Shown here: positions 1 to 7,619 of the stretch, in pieces
Layout of the letters: every line of letters starts with the position of its first letter
Numbering within the stretch: position 1 is the stretch's first letter
Source: Embleya sp040605455
Lineage (GTDB): Bacteria; Actinomycetota; Actinomycetes; Streptomycetales; Streptomycetaceae
Assembly: GCF_040605455.1 (NCBI RefSeq)
Contig: NZ_JBEXCV010000040.1
Location: 1-59,024, forward strand
Reading direction: 5' to 3'
DNA length: 59,024 bases
Made by a program: the position numbers and the translations under genes
The notes under the pieces: model-generated
Database searches by the model: none
Seen by the model: only the letters and a program-made list of their open reading frames with translations
What the model was told of the DNA's origin: nothing

Positions 1-419
1 TCGTCCCGGGTCGGTTCGGGGCCCTCGGGCGGGACGATCGCGATGACGTCGCCCTCATGGCCGAGGGTCAGGTCCGGAAGGTTGAACCCGATCCACGCGT
101 CGCCGCCCTTCTTCCCGGGTTGGGCCAGCGGCGGCGAGCTGTCCAGGTCGACGTAGTTGGCGTTCTCGGTGAGGACGACGCGCACCGGTCCGGCCAACAC
201 CTTCGCGGGCTGGTTCGCCGGCGACGCGTTCCCGCCGCCGGACGCGGGAGGCGCGTTCCCACCACTCGACGCCGCGGGCGCGGACGCGCCGGTGTTCGTG
301 GGCCGGCCCTTGTCGTCGTCGGAGCCCGAGTTCGTGGCCAGTTGGATCGACACCAGGATGCCTGCCACGGGGATGACGATCCCCACGACCCACCAGGCCC
401 ATCTCGGTTGATTGCTCAC
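1..419 (-). CDS. Membrane-anchored hypothetical protein, C-terminus outside window
   Basis: Reading the minus strand from a GTG at 419 gives an N-terminus with basic and aromatic residues and then a single hydrophobic segment (about residues 7-26, VVGIVIPVAGILVSIQLA). A low-complexity Gly/Ser/Ala/Pro/Asn linker follows (about residues 28-70), then a soluble region rich in beta-type sequence. This layout fits a protein held in the membrane by an N-terminal anchor with its domain outside the cell. The frame stays open to the window edge, so the C-terminus is missing. It lies 157 bp downstream of the methyltransferase gene in the same orientation and may be co-transcribed with it. I do not recognise the family. 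The start rests on the hydrophobic segment beginning right after it; no strong ribosome site is obvious. Confidence 0.55.
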   Translation of the reverse strand, partial: MSNQPRWAWWVVGIVIPVAGILVSIQLATNSGSDDDKGRPTNTGASAPAASSGGNAPPASGGGNASPANQPAKVLAGPVRVVLTENANYVDLDSSPPLAQPGKKGGDAWIGFNLPDLTLGHEGDVIAIVPPEGPEPTRD

Positions 420-576
420 AACACTCCCCCGCAGGCACGTCGTCCAGGCTCGGCGAGCGTACCAACAACCCCGGGGTGCCGGGCCGGTCCAGGGCTCGTC
501 AGGTTCCATTCCGGTGGGCGAGGCCTGCCACGTAGGGGCTCCAGTCGTTGCCGTCCCTCCAACGCCTCGTTCGGGA

Positions 577-1779
577 TCAGCTGCCCAGGGGGACCGGCCA
601 CGATGGGCTGCCGGGTTCGCCACACCACACGGTCTGGGTGCCGTCGACGCCGACGTCGAGGCCGAACGTGTCGAACGCCGGTCGGCCGGCGCCCGTCCAC
701 CAGGACCAGGCCGCCGCGGTTTCGTCCCACAGGCGTCGGGGCCCGTGTTGGCGGAGGCGGAAGGTGTCGAGTTGGCGGCCGTCGTAGTCCACGGTGGCCC
801 AGGACGTCAGCGCGTCGTCCCAGATCCACAACCGGGAGCGGAAGTCGTCGTCCGCGGTGGGTTCGTCGTTCCAGTGTGTACGCAGGCCGGGCAGCATCAG
901 GCCCATGACCGCCTCGGCGTGGCGGTCGCCGCCCGCGACGTCCCACGGCGACAGGGTGGTGACGCTGGTGTCGGGGACGTCCCCGGGCCGGACGACCGTT
1001 GCGGCAACATCGCGGACGCGGGAGCGATGGCTGCGCAGCGACATGAACGCCCCACCGTGCACGAACCGGCCGCGTGCGCCTCCGTGGTGGTCCGGCGTCA
1101 GGACGAGGTTTCCGTACGCGGCCCACGCGGTTGCCCACGGAGTGACGATCAGGCCGCCCGGCGTCGTCTGCCCGATCCACGCGGCCGGGACGCGGGCCAC
1201 CGAGCAGGTGCCGACGATCCGGTCGTACGGCGCGCCCGCAGCCCATCCCTGGGCCCCGTCGCCGGCCACGACGGTCGGGTGGAGTCCGAGCGCGTCGAGT
1301 CGTTCGCGTGCCGCGGTGGCCAACTCGGGGTCGACCTCCACGGTGACGACGTTCGCGCCGCCGAGGCGCTGGGCGAGCAGCCCGGCGTTCCAGCCGCCGC
1401 CGGTGCCGATCTCCAGCACGCGGTGCCCGTCCGCGACGTCGAGGGTCAGGAGCGTGGCCGCGACGATGGACGGTTGGGAGACCGAGGACGAGGGCCAGGC
1501 GGGTTCGTCGGGCTCGGGGTCGCGGCCGTCGCGGACCTGGATGACCACCGGCGCGTCGGCCCACGCCTCCGCGTTCCAGCGCTCGGGATCCGTCGCCCTG
1601 TCGCACGGCACGTGATCCGCCGGCCCGTCGGCGGCCTCCACCCAGATCACGTCCGGCAGGAACGCGGCGCGGGGAACGCGCTCGAACGCGTCGCGCCACG
1701 GAGCGGGCAACGCGCCCGTGGTCCGCTCCACGAGGCGGAGCAGGCCCTCGGGGGCCCGCTCCGTTGCTTCACTCGTCAC
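577..1779 (-). CDS. PCMT-like SAM-dependent methyltransferase
   Basis: This 400-residue protein resembles the protein-L-isoaspartate O-methyltransferase-like enzymes common in actinomycetes. The N-terminal part contains a proline/tryptophan segment followed by RVPRAAFLP, typical of the family. A glycine-rich SAM-binding motif VLEIGTGGGW lies at about residues 121-130, and VTVEVDP supplies the acidic residue that usually contacts the ribose. It is about twice as long as a classical PCMT, and the extra C-terminal half is of the type seen in peptide- or natural-product-associated members. The GTG start at 1779 directly follows the stop of a 38-codon ORF, so translation is probably coupled. Substrate is unknown; some relatives modify ribosomal peptides, which is why the upstream small peptide matters. 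Part of its C-terminal coding sequence recurs, inverted, at 5098-5197. Confidence 0.8.
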   Translation of the reverse strand: MTSEATERAPEGLLRLVERTTGALPAPWRDAFERVPRAAFLPDVIWVEAADGPADHVPCDRATDPERWNAEAWADAPVVIQVRDGRDPEPDEPAWPSSSVSQPSIVAATLLTLDVADGHRVLEIGTGGGWNAGLLAQRLGGANVVTVEVDPELATAARERLDALGLHPTVVAGDGAQGWAAGAPYDRIVGTCSVARVPAAWIGQTTPGGLIVTPWATAWAAYGNLVLTPDHHGGARGRFVHGGAFMSLRSHRSRVRDVAATVVRPGDVPDTSVTTLSPWDVAGGDRHAEAVMGLMLPGLRTHWNDEPTADDDFRSRLWIWDDALTSWATVDYDGRQLDTFRLRQHGPRRLWDETAAAWSWWTGAGRPAFDTFGLDVGVDGTQTVWCGEPGSPSWPVPLGS

Positions 1780-1896
1780 TCACTTGTCCTTTTTGGGAGT
1801 GCCGGGGTTCGGCGGCTTGTCGGGCAGGATGGGCGGCGGTATCGGCCGGCCGGGCTGGTTCCCGTCCTTCTCGATGGGGCTCGAGTGATCACCCAC
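1780..1896 (-). CDS. 38-aa proline-rich peptide preceding the methyltransferase
   Basis: A short reading frame starts at GTG 1896, 7 nt after a clear GGAG ribosome site (AAGGAGCCGAAGC before the GTG). It encodes a 38-residue polar peptide with a proline-rich middle (RPIPPPILPDKPPNPG) and a lysine-rich end (TPKKDK). Its TGA stop is immediately followed by the GTG of the methyltransferase, an arrangement that usually signals translational coupling. The strong ribosome site and exact junction support it as a real gene. It could be a substrate or accessory peptide of the methyltransferase, or just a leader ORF. It does not match the graspetide or FxLD precursors I know, and there is no cysteine or obvious core. 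Confidence 0.6.
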   Translation of the reverse strand: MGDHSSPIEKDGNQPGRPIPPPILPDKPPNPGTPKKDK

Positions 1897-2214
1897 GCTT
1901 CGGCTCCTTCGCAGCAGTCGGCACCGGTCGAGGGGAGCATGTACCCCGGCGAGTGCCGATACGGTCTGTGACGGATGCGGTACCCATCCACGATAGGACC
2001 GCGTGCGGGGCGACGGAATCCCCCGCGATCGCGTGACGAGTTCGACGGCCGACCACGGAGGCCGACGTCGGGAGGCGTGGTGTCGACCACGGTGCCCCGC
2101 CCGATTGCCCTTGGGTTGGGCCGTGTCGATCCGGCGCCCCGGTATCGGAACTCCCGACGGGCGCCCTCGTTGTGTCCGGGGACGGCCATTGTTGTTTCGA
2201 AGGGAAGTCGCCTG
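1897..2214. other. Divergent intergenic region
   Basis: These 318 bp separate the minus-strand peptide/methyltransferase pair from a plus-strand gene starting at 2215, so promoters for both directions should lie here. I see no convincing -35/-10 pair, repeat or RNA gene. Reading frames crossing it look like chance frames of GC-rich DNA. Confidence 0.4.
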
Positions 2215-2279
2215 ATGGGCAGGAAGTCTCGAACGAAGGCGTCACGGCGCGCGGCGGGAACGAGCCGACGCAGCAACCA
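2215..2279 (+). pseudogene. 5' part of host gene interrupted by the Tn3 element
   Basis: ATG 2215 follows an AAGGGAAG ribosome site at good spacing and opens a frame for a strongly basic start (MGRKSRTKASRRAAGTSRR). The frame is cut at codon 22 by the left inverted repeat of the transposon. If the element and one copy of the 5-bp duplication AACCA are removed, the codon AAC-CAG continues in frame into the ORF beginning at 11306, giving a 155-residue protein. The exact match of frame, duplication and codon is strong evidence that this is the severed beginning of that gene. Confidence 0.8.
2275..2279. repeat. Left target-site duplication (AACCA)
   Basis: The five bases AACCA directly abut the outer end of the left inverted repeat and recur at 11300-11304 just beyond the right inverted repeat. 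Five-base duplications are the hallmark of Tn3-family insertion. Confidence 0.85.
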
Positions 2280-2317
2280 GACGTGCCGTTAACGAACGGC
2301 GAACCAACCGACAAGTA
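2280..2317 (+). repeat. Left terminal inverted repeat of the Tn3 element
   Basis: The 38-bp repeat reads inward from 2280. It shares the core TGCCGTTAACGAACGGCGA with the right end and differs at five positions, two of them in the outermost tetramer (GACG here, GGGG at the right end). The altered outer bases may weaken transposase recognition. Confidence 0.85.
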
Positions 2318-2354
2318 ACCCACGAGTAACTTCTTTGGGGCTGTCTCGCGTCGC

Positions 2355-2405
2355 CTGATCGACATGCTGAAAGAGGCAGCGCTGCGGACCGGCTGCCTGG
2401 ACATC
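2355..2405 (+). pseudogene. Fossil fragment of a second Tn3-type tnpA
   Basis: Seventeen codons read LIDMLKEAALRTGCLDI. They match the segment LIDVLKEAALRT of the element's own transposase (about 9548-9583) but differ from it, so this is a relic of a related transposase, not a recent copy. The flanking frame is not transposase-like. Confidence 0.55.
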
Positions 2406-2674
2406 GAAGCGTCGCCAACGAGCCCAGTGCACCAGTCGTTTCCGGTCATACTTCGTTTCCCTCGTCCCGTCGGTCCTGCTCGGCGGCACGATCCGGATCG
2501 TCCCCGGCAACGCACCGTTCCGCGCCCCTCGGGTGTCGAATCCTTGGGTGTGCGGAAAACGACCGATTGACGAACAAGATCGCCTGGGGGCGGCGCGCAT
2601 CGGATCCAGCGTTCAAAGCGTCCGGGAATCGGTGTCAAGAAGTCCGACTGTTCAACAACCCCCGCACCACCGTT

Positions 2675-2698
2675 TTCCATACGATCCAACGTATGGAA
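2675..2698. promoter_or_regulatory. Palindromic site at the start of the truncated resolvase (res-like)
   Basis: A perfect 9-bp inverted repeat, TTCCATACG and CGTATGGAA, is separated by 6 bp and overlaps the ATG of the truncated resolvase gene. Serine resolvases bind imperfect palindromes in the res site just upstream of their own gene and repress themselves there. Position and symmetry fit one such subsite or operator, but no second or third subsite is obvious. Confidence 0.5.
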
Positions 2699-2890
2699 TC
2701 GCGCTCCGACGACCCGCTCGTACCCGAACCCGCCGTCCCGTCGGGCGCGTTGATCGGATACGCCCGCGTCTCGACCAAGGGGCAGTTGCTCGATCGACAG
2801 ATCCACGCGCTCACCGAGGCCGGTTGCCTGCGGATCTTCGCCGACAAGAAGTCGGGGAAGACCGCCGAGCGCGAGGAACTGTGCCGCAGA
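2694..2890 (+). pseudogene. Truncated serine resolvase, N-terminal catalytic part
   Basis: From ATG 2694 the frame gives about 20 leader residues and then IGYARVSTKGQLLDRQIHAL, the start of a resolvase/invertase catalytic domain with the nucleophilic serine (residue 27). Similarity stops near residue 62, where a full resolvase would need about 120 more residues including the DNA-binding helix-turn-helix. The frame then runs on without resolvase character into sequence antisense to a tyrosine-recombinase fossil. The gene was therefore cut by a rearrangement near 2890-2940. It cannot make a working recombinase. Confidence 0.75.
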
Positions 2891-2947
2891 GTCCGCACAC
2901 GCGAACTCGGGGGACCCGGAACGAGACGTCCTCTGATGAGGACTCTG

Positions 2948-3274
2948 GGAGGGAGCCAACAACCCGCCCGGCGCGCTCGCTCCAGCGGCGATCACGGTCA
3001 GCCCGAGTCGTTGAGCCGGCTGGCGTGAGGGCGTGCGTCGTAGAAAGGCCAGCAAACGCAGGGCGTCCCGGCGACCGGAATCCCTGCCAGCCCTGGCCCT
3101 CCGAGCGCAGGAACGGGAACAGGTACTGCAGGTCGTAGGCGTACGCGCTCAACGTGTGCGGTGAGAACTCCCGGTCGCCGAGGTGATCCAGGCGGGCCCC
3201 ACCGGTTCCCCGTCGTCGTCCACGAGCCGCACCCGACGAACAATCCCACCCTGACGCTCTTTCAGAACCTGCAC
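2948..3274 (-). pseudogene. Fossil tyrosine recombinase, N-terminal part with frameshifts
   Basis: A GTG at 3274 after a GGAGG ribosome site begins the sense sequence of an integrase family common in actinobacterial elements. Three consecutive pieces lie in three different frames. VRLVDDDGEPVGP is near 3235-3197, a core-binding stretch containing REFSPHTLSAYAYDLQYLF at about 3197-3030, and FLRRTPSRQPAQRLGL from about 3055 to 2948. Each junction needs a one-base shift. The catalytic C-terminal domain (R-H-R-Y residues) is absent. It abuts the truncated resolvase tail to tail, so both were cut by the same or adjacent events. Confidence 0.7.
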
Positions 3275-3296
3275 CCGGGCCTCCCCGAACCGTCAC

Positions 3297-4846
3297 TCGA
3301 CCGGCTCAACGAGCCCTGCGAGCCTGCGGCCACGAGGTAACCACCACAGTCACCCGAAGGTGTCCAGATAAGGACATCTACAGCCGGTTCGAACTGGACA
3401 TGGACTCCCGGCTCGACCTGAATCTCGGGGCTGGCACGTCCGGTGCCAGCGGCACCGACCGGGGCGACATGCCGGGCTCCACCCGTCAGTGAGCCCGGCC
3501 GGAGCCTCACCAGCCTTCACCGGGCGGGGCGCACCGGCGATGTGAAAGTACGCCGTTCCGCAGATCAGGACAGCCGTCAGCCACGTCAACGCCCGGGCGG
3601 GGAGATATCCGAACCCGACCACCGCGTCCTGGATCGCGCCCCACAGCGCGCTGACCCGGCCCAGAGCCCGGTGCCGCAGGCGCTCCTTGGCCCGCAGCAC
3701 CTGGCGCGCCTCGTGCTCGCGGCCCTCACGCTGGAGCGCGGCGGCCAGTTACTCGTACGGCGCGGGCGAGAACCCGGCGCTCGTGGCGTCGGTCTGCCGG
3801 GCAAGCCAGGTCAGGCGCTGGGTCACGTCGGGTCGGACGGTGTCGGACGTCCGGTGGGTCAGACGTTCGTACGTGAATCCGTCGAGTTCGGCGGACATCG
3901 CCTCGGGCCAGCCGACGACGTCGTCCACGAACCGGCCGAAGTGTGCGTCACGCAGGCTGACACGGCCGCGCGAACCGGCGGTCGGACGCAATCTGGCCAT
4001 CGGGGCCTGGGCCTCGATGAGCAGCAACACCCAGCCGGTGGAAGGTGGTTCCCGCAACGTCACGTCGACTAGGGCGAGGGTGCCGCCGATCCGCGCGCCG
4101 GTGAGGTTCGCTTCGCCGCGTACGGTCAGCCCGTGCGCCAGGAAGCTGCCGTCGACAGTCAGACCGCTCGCGGACAACGCGGTTGCGCCGGGATTGCTCA
4201 GTGCTGCCCCGGCCAGGTCGAGGTCACCGGATATCCGGCAGCTCCTGAGCCGAGCCTCCCCACCGCAGGCGAATCCGGTCAGGCGTAGCCCGCCGCCCAT
4301 GACCGAAGAACCGAGGGTGAAATCCCCGCCGACCGTGGTGTCGCCAAGATCGGCCGTGCCGTCGATCCGGGCGTTGAACATCCACAGATCACCTCCGACC
4401 CGGCCACCGCGTATGCCCAGCCAGGTGCTGACCCGCAGCGCCTCGGCCTCGATCCCGGGGAGGTGGCAGCCGTCGAGGTCCAGCGCTACCAGGTCTGCGT
4501 GGTCGAACGTCGGTGTCTGGTCAAAACAGGAGGACTTCACCGACAGCGGTATGTCGATACGGGCCGCCGAAAGGTCGAGCTTGCCGGTGATTCGGGCGCC
4601 GATCACCCGGAGGGGCCGGGCCACGGCACCGCTCTTAGGCGGCCCGGCGAGAAGGAGCTCGGCGAGGACCTCCGCCCGAAGGAACCGCTCCTCGGGCCAG
4701 TCCGAGCCGGCGGCCGGGTCGTCGCGTGCGGGGTCACCGGTGCGGAGGTCGAGCGGGCGTCCGGCGTGATGGGCTTGCCATAACGCCTGTTCGGGCGCAG
4801 TCCACATCGCCGGTGGCAGCAGGTCGGGGGTCTGATGTTCCGTCAT
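3297..4846 (-). pseudogene. Membrane protein of the actinobacterial pentapeptide-like oxidoreductase family, broken
   Basis: ATG 4846 opens 365 codons resembling actinomycete proteins often labelled membrane-associated oxidoreductase: an N-terminal WTAPEQALWQAHHAG segment, then repeated beta-helix-like units (GARITGKLDLSAARID and similar). An in-frame TAA at 3751-3749 stands where relatives have PYEQLA, consistent with a CAA to TAA change. The same frame continues beyond with the expected helical region and membrane segment (ALTWLTAVLICGTAYFHIAG) to about 3500. A further frameshift then precedes the remnant of the last membrane segment, down to about 3297. It therefore has at least two disabling changes. 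A larger relative is at 53144-55186. Confidence 0.75.
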
Positions 4847-5236
4847 GCGCTACATCATCGACGCTGTGACGTTGTTCAGCGTGATCTCTTCCGCAAGTGC
4901 GTCCTGATCAACTCGTGAGCTACCAGTCAGACCGCATCATCAAGGAGCCCGAAGTCTTCCGGAAACAGGCGCCGCGCAGGGTCGAACTCGGATTTCGCCA
5001 TCGTCACCAACACCGGTGGGCTGATCCTCGGGCTGGGGGACGCGTCCGGAGCGGACGCCGGGCCCGCGCCCCCGCCCGGTCGTGCGGCGACACGAAGCTC
5101 GACACCTTCCGCCTCCGCCAACACGGCCCCGACGCCTGTGGGACGAAACCGCGGCGACCTGGTCCTGGTGGACGGGCGCCGGCCGACCGGCATTCGATTC
5201 TTGACTCGTGAAACGCATTCCTGAAACGATCCCGGC
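4847..5236. other. Intergenic stretch containing a methyltransferase gene relic
   Basis: These 390 bp lie between the broken membrane-protein gene and the first resolvase. From 5098 to 5197 they carry an inverted near-copy of the methyltransferase C-terminal coding region. The rest (4847-5097) shows no convincing gene; open frames through it look like chance. Confidence 0.5.
5098..5197 (+). repeat. Inverted duplicate of methyltransferase coding sequence (671-771)
   Basis: This 100-bp stretch matches the reverse complement of 671-771 with only a few substitutions and one missing base in a C run. In the methyltransferase it encodes the stretch beginning LDTFRLRQHGPRRLWDE. The single-base loss throws the relic out of frame. 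It shows that a second, diverged methyltransferase gene or a captured piece of one was once inside what is now the transposon. Confidence 0.8.
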
Positions 5237-6127
5237 GTGAAACCCGCCCCGTACAAGTCCGTCGAAGCGCAAAGATGCCCGATGTCCACCTGCCGGGCCC
5301 CGGCGGGCTCCCCGTGCCGGACCACCGCGGGCAAGGTCGCGCTCAAGTACCACACCGCCCGCTTCCGACTCGTCCCCGCGCTCCGCTCCGAACTGCACGT
5401 CGCCACCCCGGCCGTACGCCATCCCGGCTCCGCCTGGACGGCGCTCCCGGTGCAAAGGCTCGCGGCGCCGGCCGTGCCGATGGAGGTCCGGCTCGCGTAC
5501 GCCCGCGTCTCGGCCCGGACGCAGGAGATCCGGTCACAGGTCGACGCCCTCGAAGCCTCCGGCGTACACCGGCTGTTCCAGGAACAGATCAGCGCCCGGG
5601 TCCGCGAGCGCCCCGAAATGAAGGCGGCCCTGGCGGCGGCCCGCGAGTACCGCTCGCTCGGCGCGAAGGTCACCCTCGTCGTGCACGAAATGAAGCGTCT
5701 GGGGCGCGGCGCCCTGGAACTGTTGAAGGTCGCCGAGGAACTGCGGGACGCCGAAATCGAGCTGGAATTCCTCACCGGCCCCCTCGCCGGGAAGCACGAC
5801 CCGGCCGGCCACGGCGCCGCGCTGTTCGCGTTCTTCGCCGCCATGGCGGAGTCCGAGCGCGACTACATCCGCGACAAGACCCTCGAGGGGCAGGAGACCG
5901 CTCGCACGAACGGCAAGGCGATCGGCGGCGTCAAGGTCTCCGACGACGACATGCTCGCCACCGCACTCCGACTGCGCGACCAGGAACACCTGTCCCTGCG
6001 CGAAATCGCCTCCCGCCTCGTCATCCGCACCGGCAAGAAGCGCGGCCGGCACCCGGCCCCCGCAACCGTCATGCGAATGCTGCGAGAACACGACGAGCAA
6101 ACGGCCACAGCCACAGAGGGAGCGTGA
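5237..6127 (+). CDS. Serine resolvase/recombinase with N-terminal zinc-finger
   Basis: The 296-residue protein starts with a short zinc-binding module (C14, C19, C27, H39, in CPMSTCRAPAGSPC and YHTARF) of the type fused to many Streptomyces recombinases. The resolvase catalytic domain follows, with LAYARVSART carrying the nucleophilic Ser92, then the YIRDKTLEGQE segment that joins the catalytic and DNA-binding parts. A C-terminal helix-turn-helix (about residues 235-285, SLREIASRLVI) ends the protein. All expected parts are present, so it may be active. The GTG start at 5237 is chosen because it includes the whole zinc module. It probably resolves cointegrates of the Tn3 element, although it lies 1.7 kb from tnpA. 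Confidence 0.85.
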   Translation: MKPAPYKSVEAQRCPMSTCRAPAGSPCRTTAGKVALKYHTARFRLVPALRSELHVATPAVRHPGSAWTALPVQRLAAPAVPMEVRLAYARVSARTQEIRSQVDALEASGVHRLFQEQISARVRERPEMKAALAAAREYRSLGAKVTLVVHEMKRLGRGALELLKVAEELRDAEIELEFLTGPLAGKHDPAGHGAALFAFFAAMAESERDYIRDKTLEGQETARTNGKAIGGVKVSDDDMLATALRLRDQEHLSLREIASRLVIRTGKKRGRHPAPATVMRMLREHDEQTATATEGA

Positions 6128-6133
6128 TCCTAG

Positions 6134-6358
6134 CGTTCGATCCTGCTGAAATCTGCGCCGAACTCCTATCCCAAGGAGGAGTTCAACGGGGCCCCTCTAA
6201 AGAAGGACCTCGTGGACGGACACGCCTACGAAGTGATCGCGGTCGACGACGAGGGTCAGTTCCACCTGCACAACCCCTGGAACGATCAGCACCCCGAGCC
6301 CTTGACGGTGGCAGAGTTCAGGAGATACATCGATCCGCCCTACACCACATTGGAGTGA
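6134..6358 (+). pseudogene. C-terminal remnant of a calpain-type (C2) cysteine protease
   Basis: A frame opening right after a TAG at 6131-6133 encodes 74 residues containing GHAYEVIAVDDEGQFHLHNP followed by Trp, the region that carries the catalytic His and Asn of C2-family cysteine proteases. The end, FRRYIDPPYTTLE, is also family-like. The catalytic Cys domain is missing upstream, so this is a tail cut off by the resolvase region. Its TGA is 4 nt before the ATG of the next gene, which preserves what was probably the original operon order. Confidence 0.6.
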
Positions 6359-6362
6359 CCAC

Positions 6363-6611
6363 ATGACCGGCGAGATCTCGATCAGGCACGGCGTTCCGAG
6401 GCGGGCTGCCACCGCCTCCTTCGGAGTAATCCATGTGGATGCCCGCCCCGGGCATCCCCTCACGGTTCGCGTGGGTGTGAACGACGGCGAGGAGCGTCGG
6501 TACACCCTTGAACCCGGTGACACCTTTCCCGTCCGGAATGAACTCTGGGTGCTGGACCGCGTGGACGACCCTTCCGGGAACTGGCGGGTCGTCATTCACA
6601 AGGCCTTATGA
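6363..6611 (+). CDS. Small beta-rich protein, possibly DUF6406 family
   Basis: ATG 6363 follows the protease remnant by 4 nt and encodes 82 residues rich in beta-type sequence (SFGVIHVDARPGHPLTVRVG, YTLEPGDTFPV, WVLDRVDDPSGNWRVVI). It resembles small actinomycete proteins that I associate with DUF6406; that name is from memory and unverified. No catalytic motif or membrane segment is visible. Its last codons overlap the first annotated codon of the next resolvase (ATGA), which may be a fortuitous junction created when the pieces were joined. Codon use looks normal, so it could still be translated. Confidence 0.55.
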   Translation: MTGEISIRHGVPRRAATASFGVIHVDARPGHPLTVRVGVNDGEERRYTLEPGDTFPVRNELWVLDRVDDPSGNWRVVIHKAL

Positions 6612-7318
6612 CGGACCGAGGCGGGTGGGTCCGTGCGGGTGGTCGATATGAACCGGTGGGTCACATCCGCCTGGGGTACGCGCGGGCGTGCACCGCCCGC
6701 CAATCGCTGGACGCCCAGCTCGACTCGCTCGCCGAGGCGGGCGTGACCCGGGTTTTCTCGGAGAAGGTCTCCACCCGCGCCACCCGGCGCCCCGAGTTGG
6801 ACAAGGTCGTCCATCTGGCCCGCGAGCTGCGCGCCTCCGGGGCCCGGGTCACCCTGGTGGTCCACGAACACAAGCGGCTCGGCCGCGCCATCGACCTCGC
6901 GGCCCTGGCCGAGGACCTGAAGGCGAGCGACGTCGGTCTGGAGTTCCTGACCGGTGAACTCCGGGGCTCGCACGACCCGTCCGGGGTGGTGTTCACGGTG
7001 CCGGCGGCACTGTCGGGCATGGAGCGCGAGTACATCCGCGATCGCACCCTCGAAGGCCAGGAGTCCGCCCGCCGGCGCGGCAAGACCATCGGCGGGGCCG
7101 GCGTCGCCGACGACCACATGGTGTCGATGGCCGTGCACCTGCGCGAGCAGGAGATGAGCCTGCGCGACATCGCCGCCCGGCTCGTCATCACCACCGGGAC
7201 GAAGAAGGGCCGGCACCCCTCGCCGGTCACCGTCATGCGGATGCTGCGCGAGCACGACGAGCACGCGAACGCGTCACCGGCCCCGGCGGCACCGACACCG
7301 GGAGCCGGCCGCCCCTGA
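6608..7318 (+). CDS. Serine resolvase with Cys at the catalytic Ser position
   Basis: This 236-residue protein has the full resolvase layout: LGYARACTARQSLDAQLDSL, a KRLGRAIDLAALAEDLKASD region, YIRDRTLEGQESARRRGKTI and a C-terminal helix-turn-helix (MSLRDIAARLVITTG). In relatives the first motif reads YARCST or YARVST; here the nucleophile position is Cys28 (TGC at 6689-6691). A Cys cannot be assumed to support the serine-phosphodiester chemistry, so the enzyme is probably inactive or very weak while still binding DNA. The nominal ATG overlaps the previous gene; GTG 6656 (VGHIRLGYAR) is an alternative start closer to family length. It lies about 480 bp upstream of tnpA in the same direction and is most likely the element's original tnpR. 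Confidence 0.82.
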   Translation: MTDRGGWVRAGGRYEPVGHIRLGYARACTARQSLDAQLDSLAEAGVTRVFSEKVSTRATRRPELDKVVHLARELRASGARVTLVVHEHKRLGRAIDLAALAEDLKASDVGLEFLTGELRGSHDPSGVVFTVPAALSGMEREYIRDRTLEGQESARRRGKTIGGAGVADDHMVSMAVHLREQEMSLRDIAARLVITTGTKKGRHPSPVTVMRMLREHDEHANASPAPAAPTPGAGRP

Positions 7319-7322
7319 ACGG

Positions 7323-7619
7323 TCAACCGCCCGCGCAGGTCCACACGATGCGGCCCGCGCAGGCGTCGCACCCATCGCCCGCGGTGCAGTCGCGCCATCC
7401 ACGGTGCGGCAGCGCGACGCCGGGGCAGTGGACGCCGAGCGTGCACGACATCGAGCCGTCGCGGTGGTCGAGTTGGTATCCGGAGCACGTGGTGCCCGCG
7501 GTCGGCTCCGCGCAGCCGCACCCGGGGGAGCAACTGATCGCCTCGATCGGCCGGGCGGCCGGGTTCTGCGGCCCGGTCCGCTTGTTCCGCACTCTCTTGT
7601 CGCGCTTTCCCATATCCAC
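7323..7619 (-). CDS. Cysteine-rich small protein
   Basis: GTG 7619 (or ATG 7613) encodes about 98 residues with a basic start (MGKRDKRVRNKRTG) and a C-terminal region with many cysteines (CSPGCGC, TCSGYQ, CTLGVHCPG, CTAGDGCDACAG, WTCAG), suggesting metal binding or disulfide bonds. No signal peptide is seen. It is opposite in direction to the resolvase and tnpA genes between which it sits, so it is probably cargo with its own promoter. I do not recognise its function. Confidence 0.5.
   Translation of the reverse strand: MDMGKRDKRVRNKRTGPQNPAARPIEAISCSPGCGCAEPTAGTTCSGYQLDHRDGSMSCTLGVHCPGVALPHRGWRDCTAGDGCDACAGRIVWTCAGG

Noticed and set aside
412..1971. Long plus-strand ORF (519 codons)
   Set aside because: It is antisense to the methyltransferase, has no family resemblance and is composed of Arg/Gly/Ala-rich sequence typical of GC-rich shadow frames.
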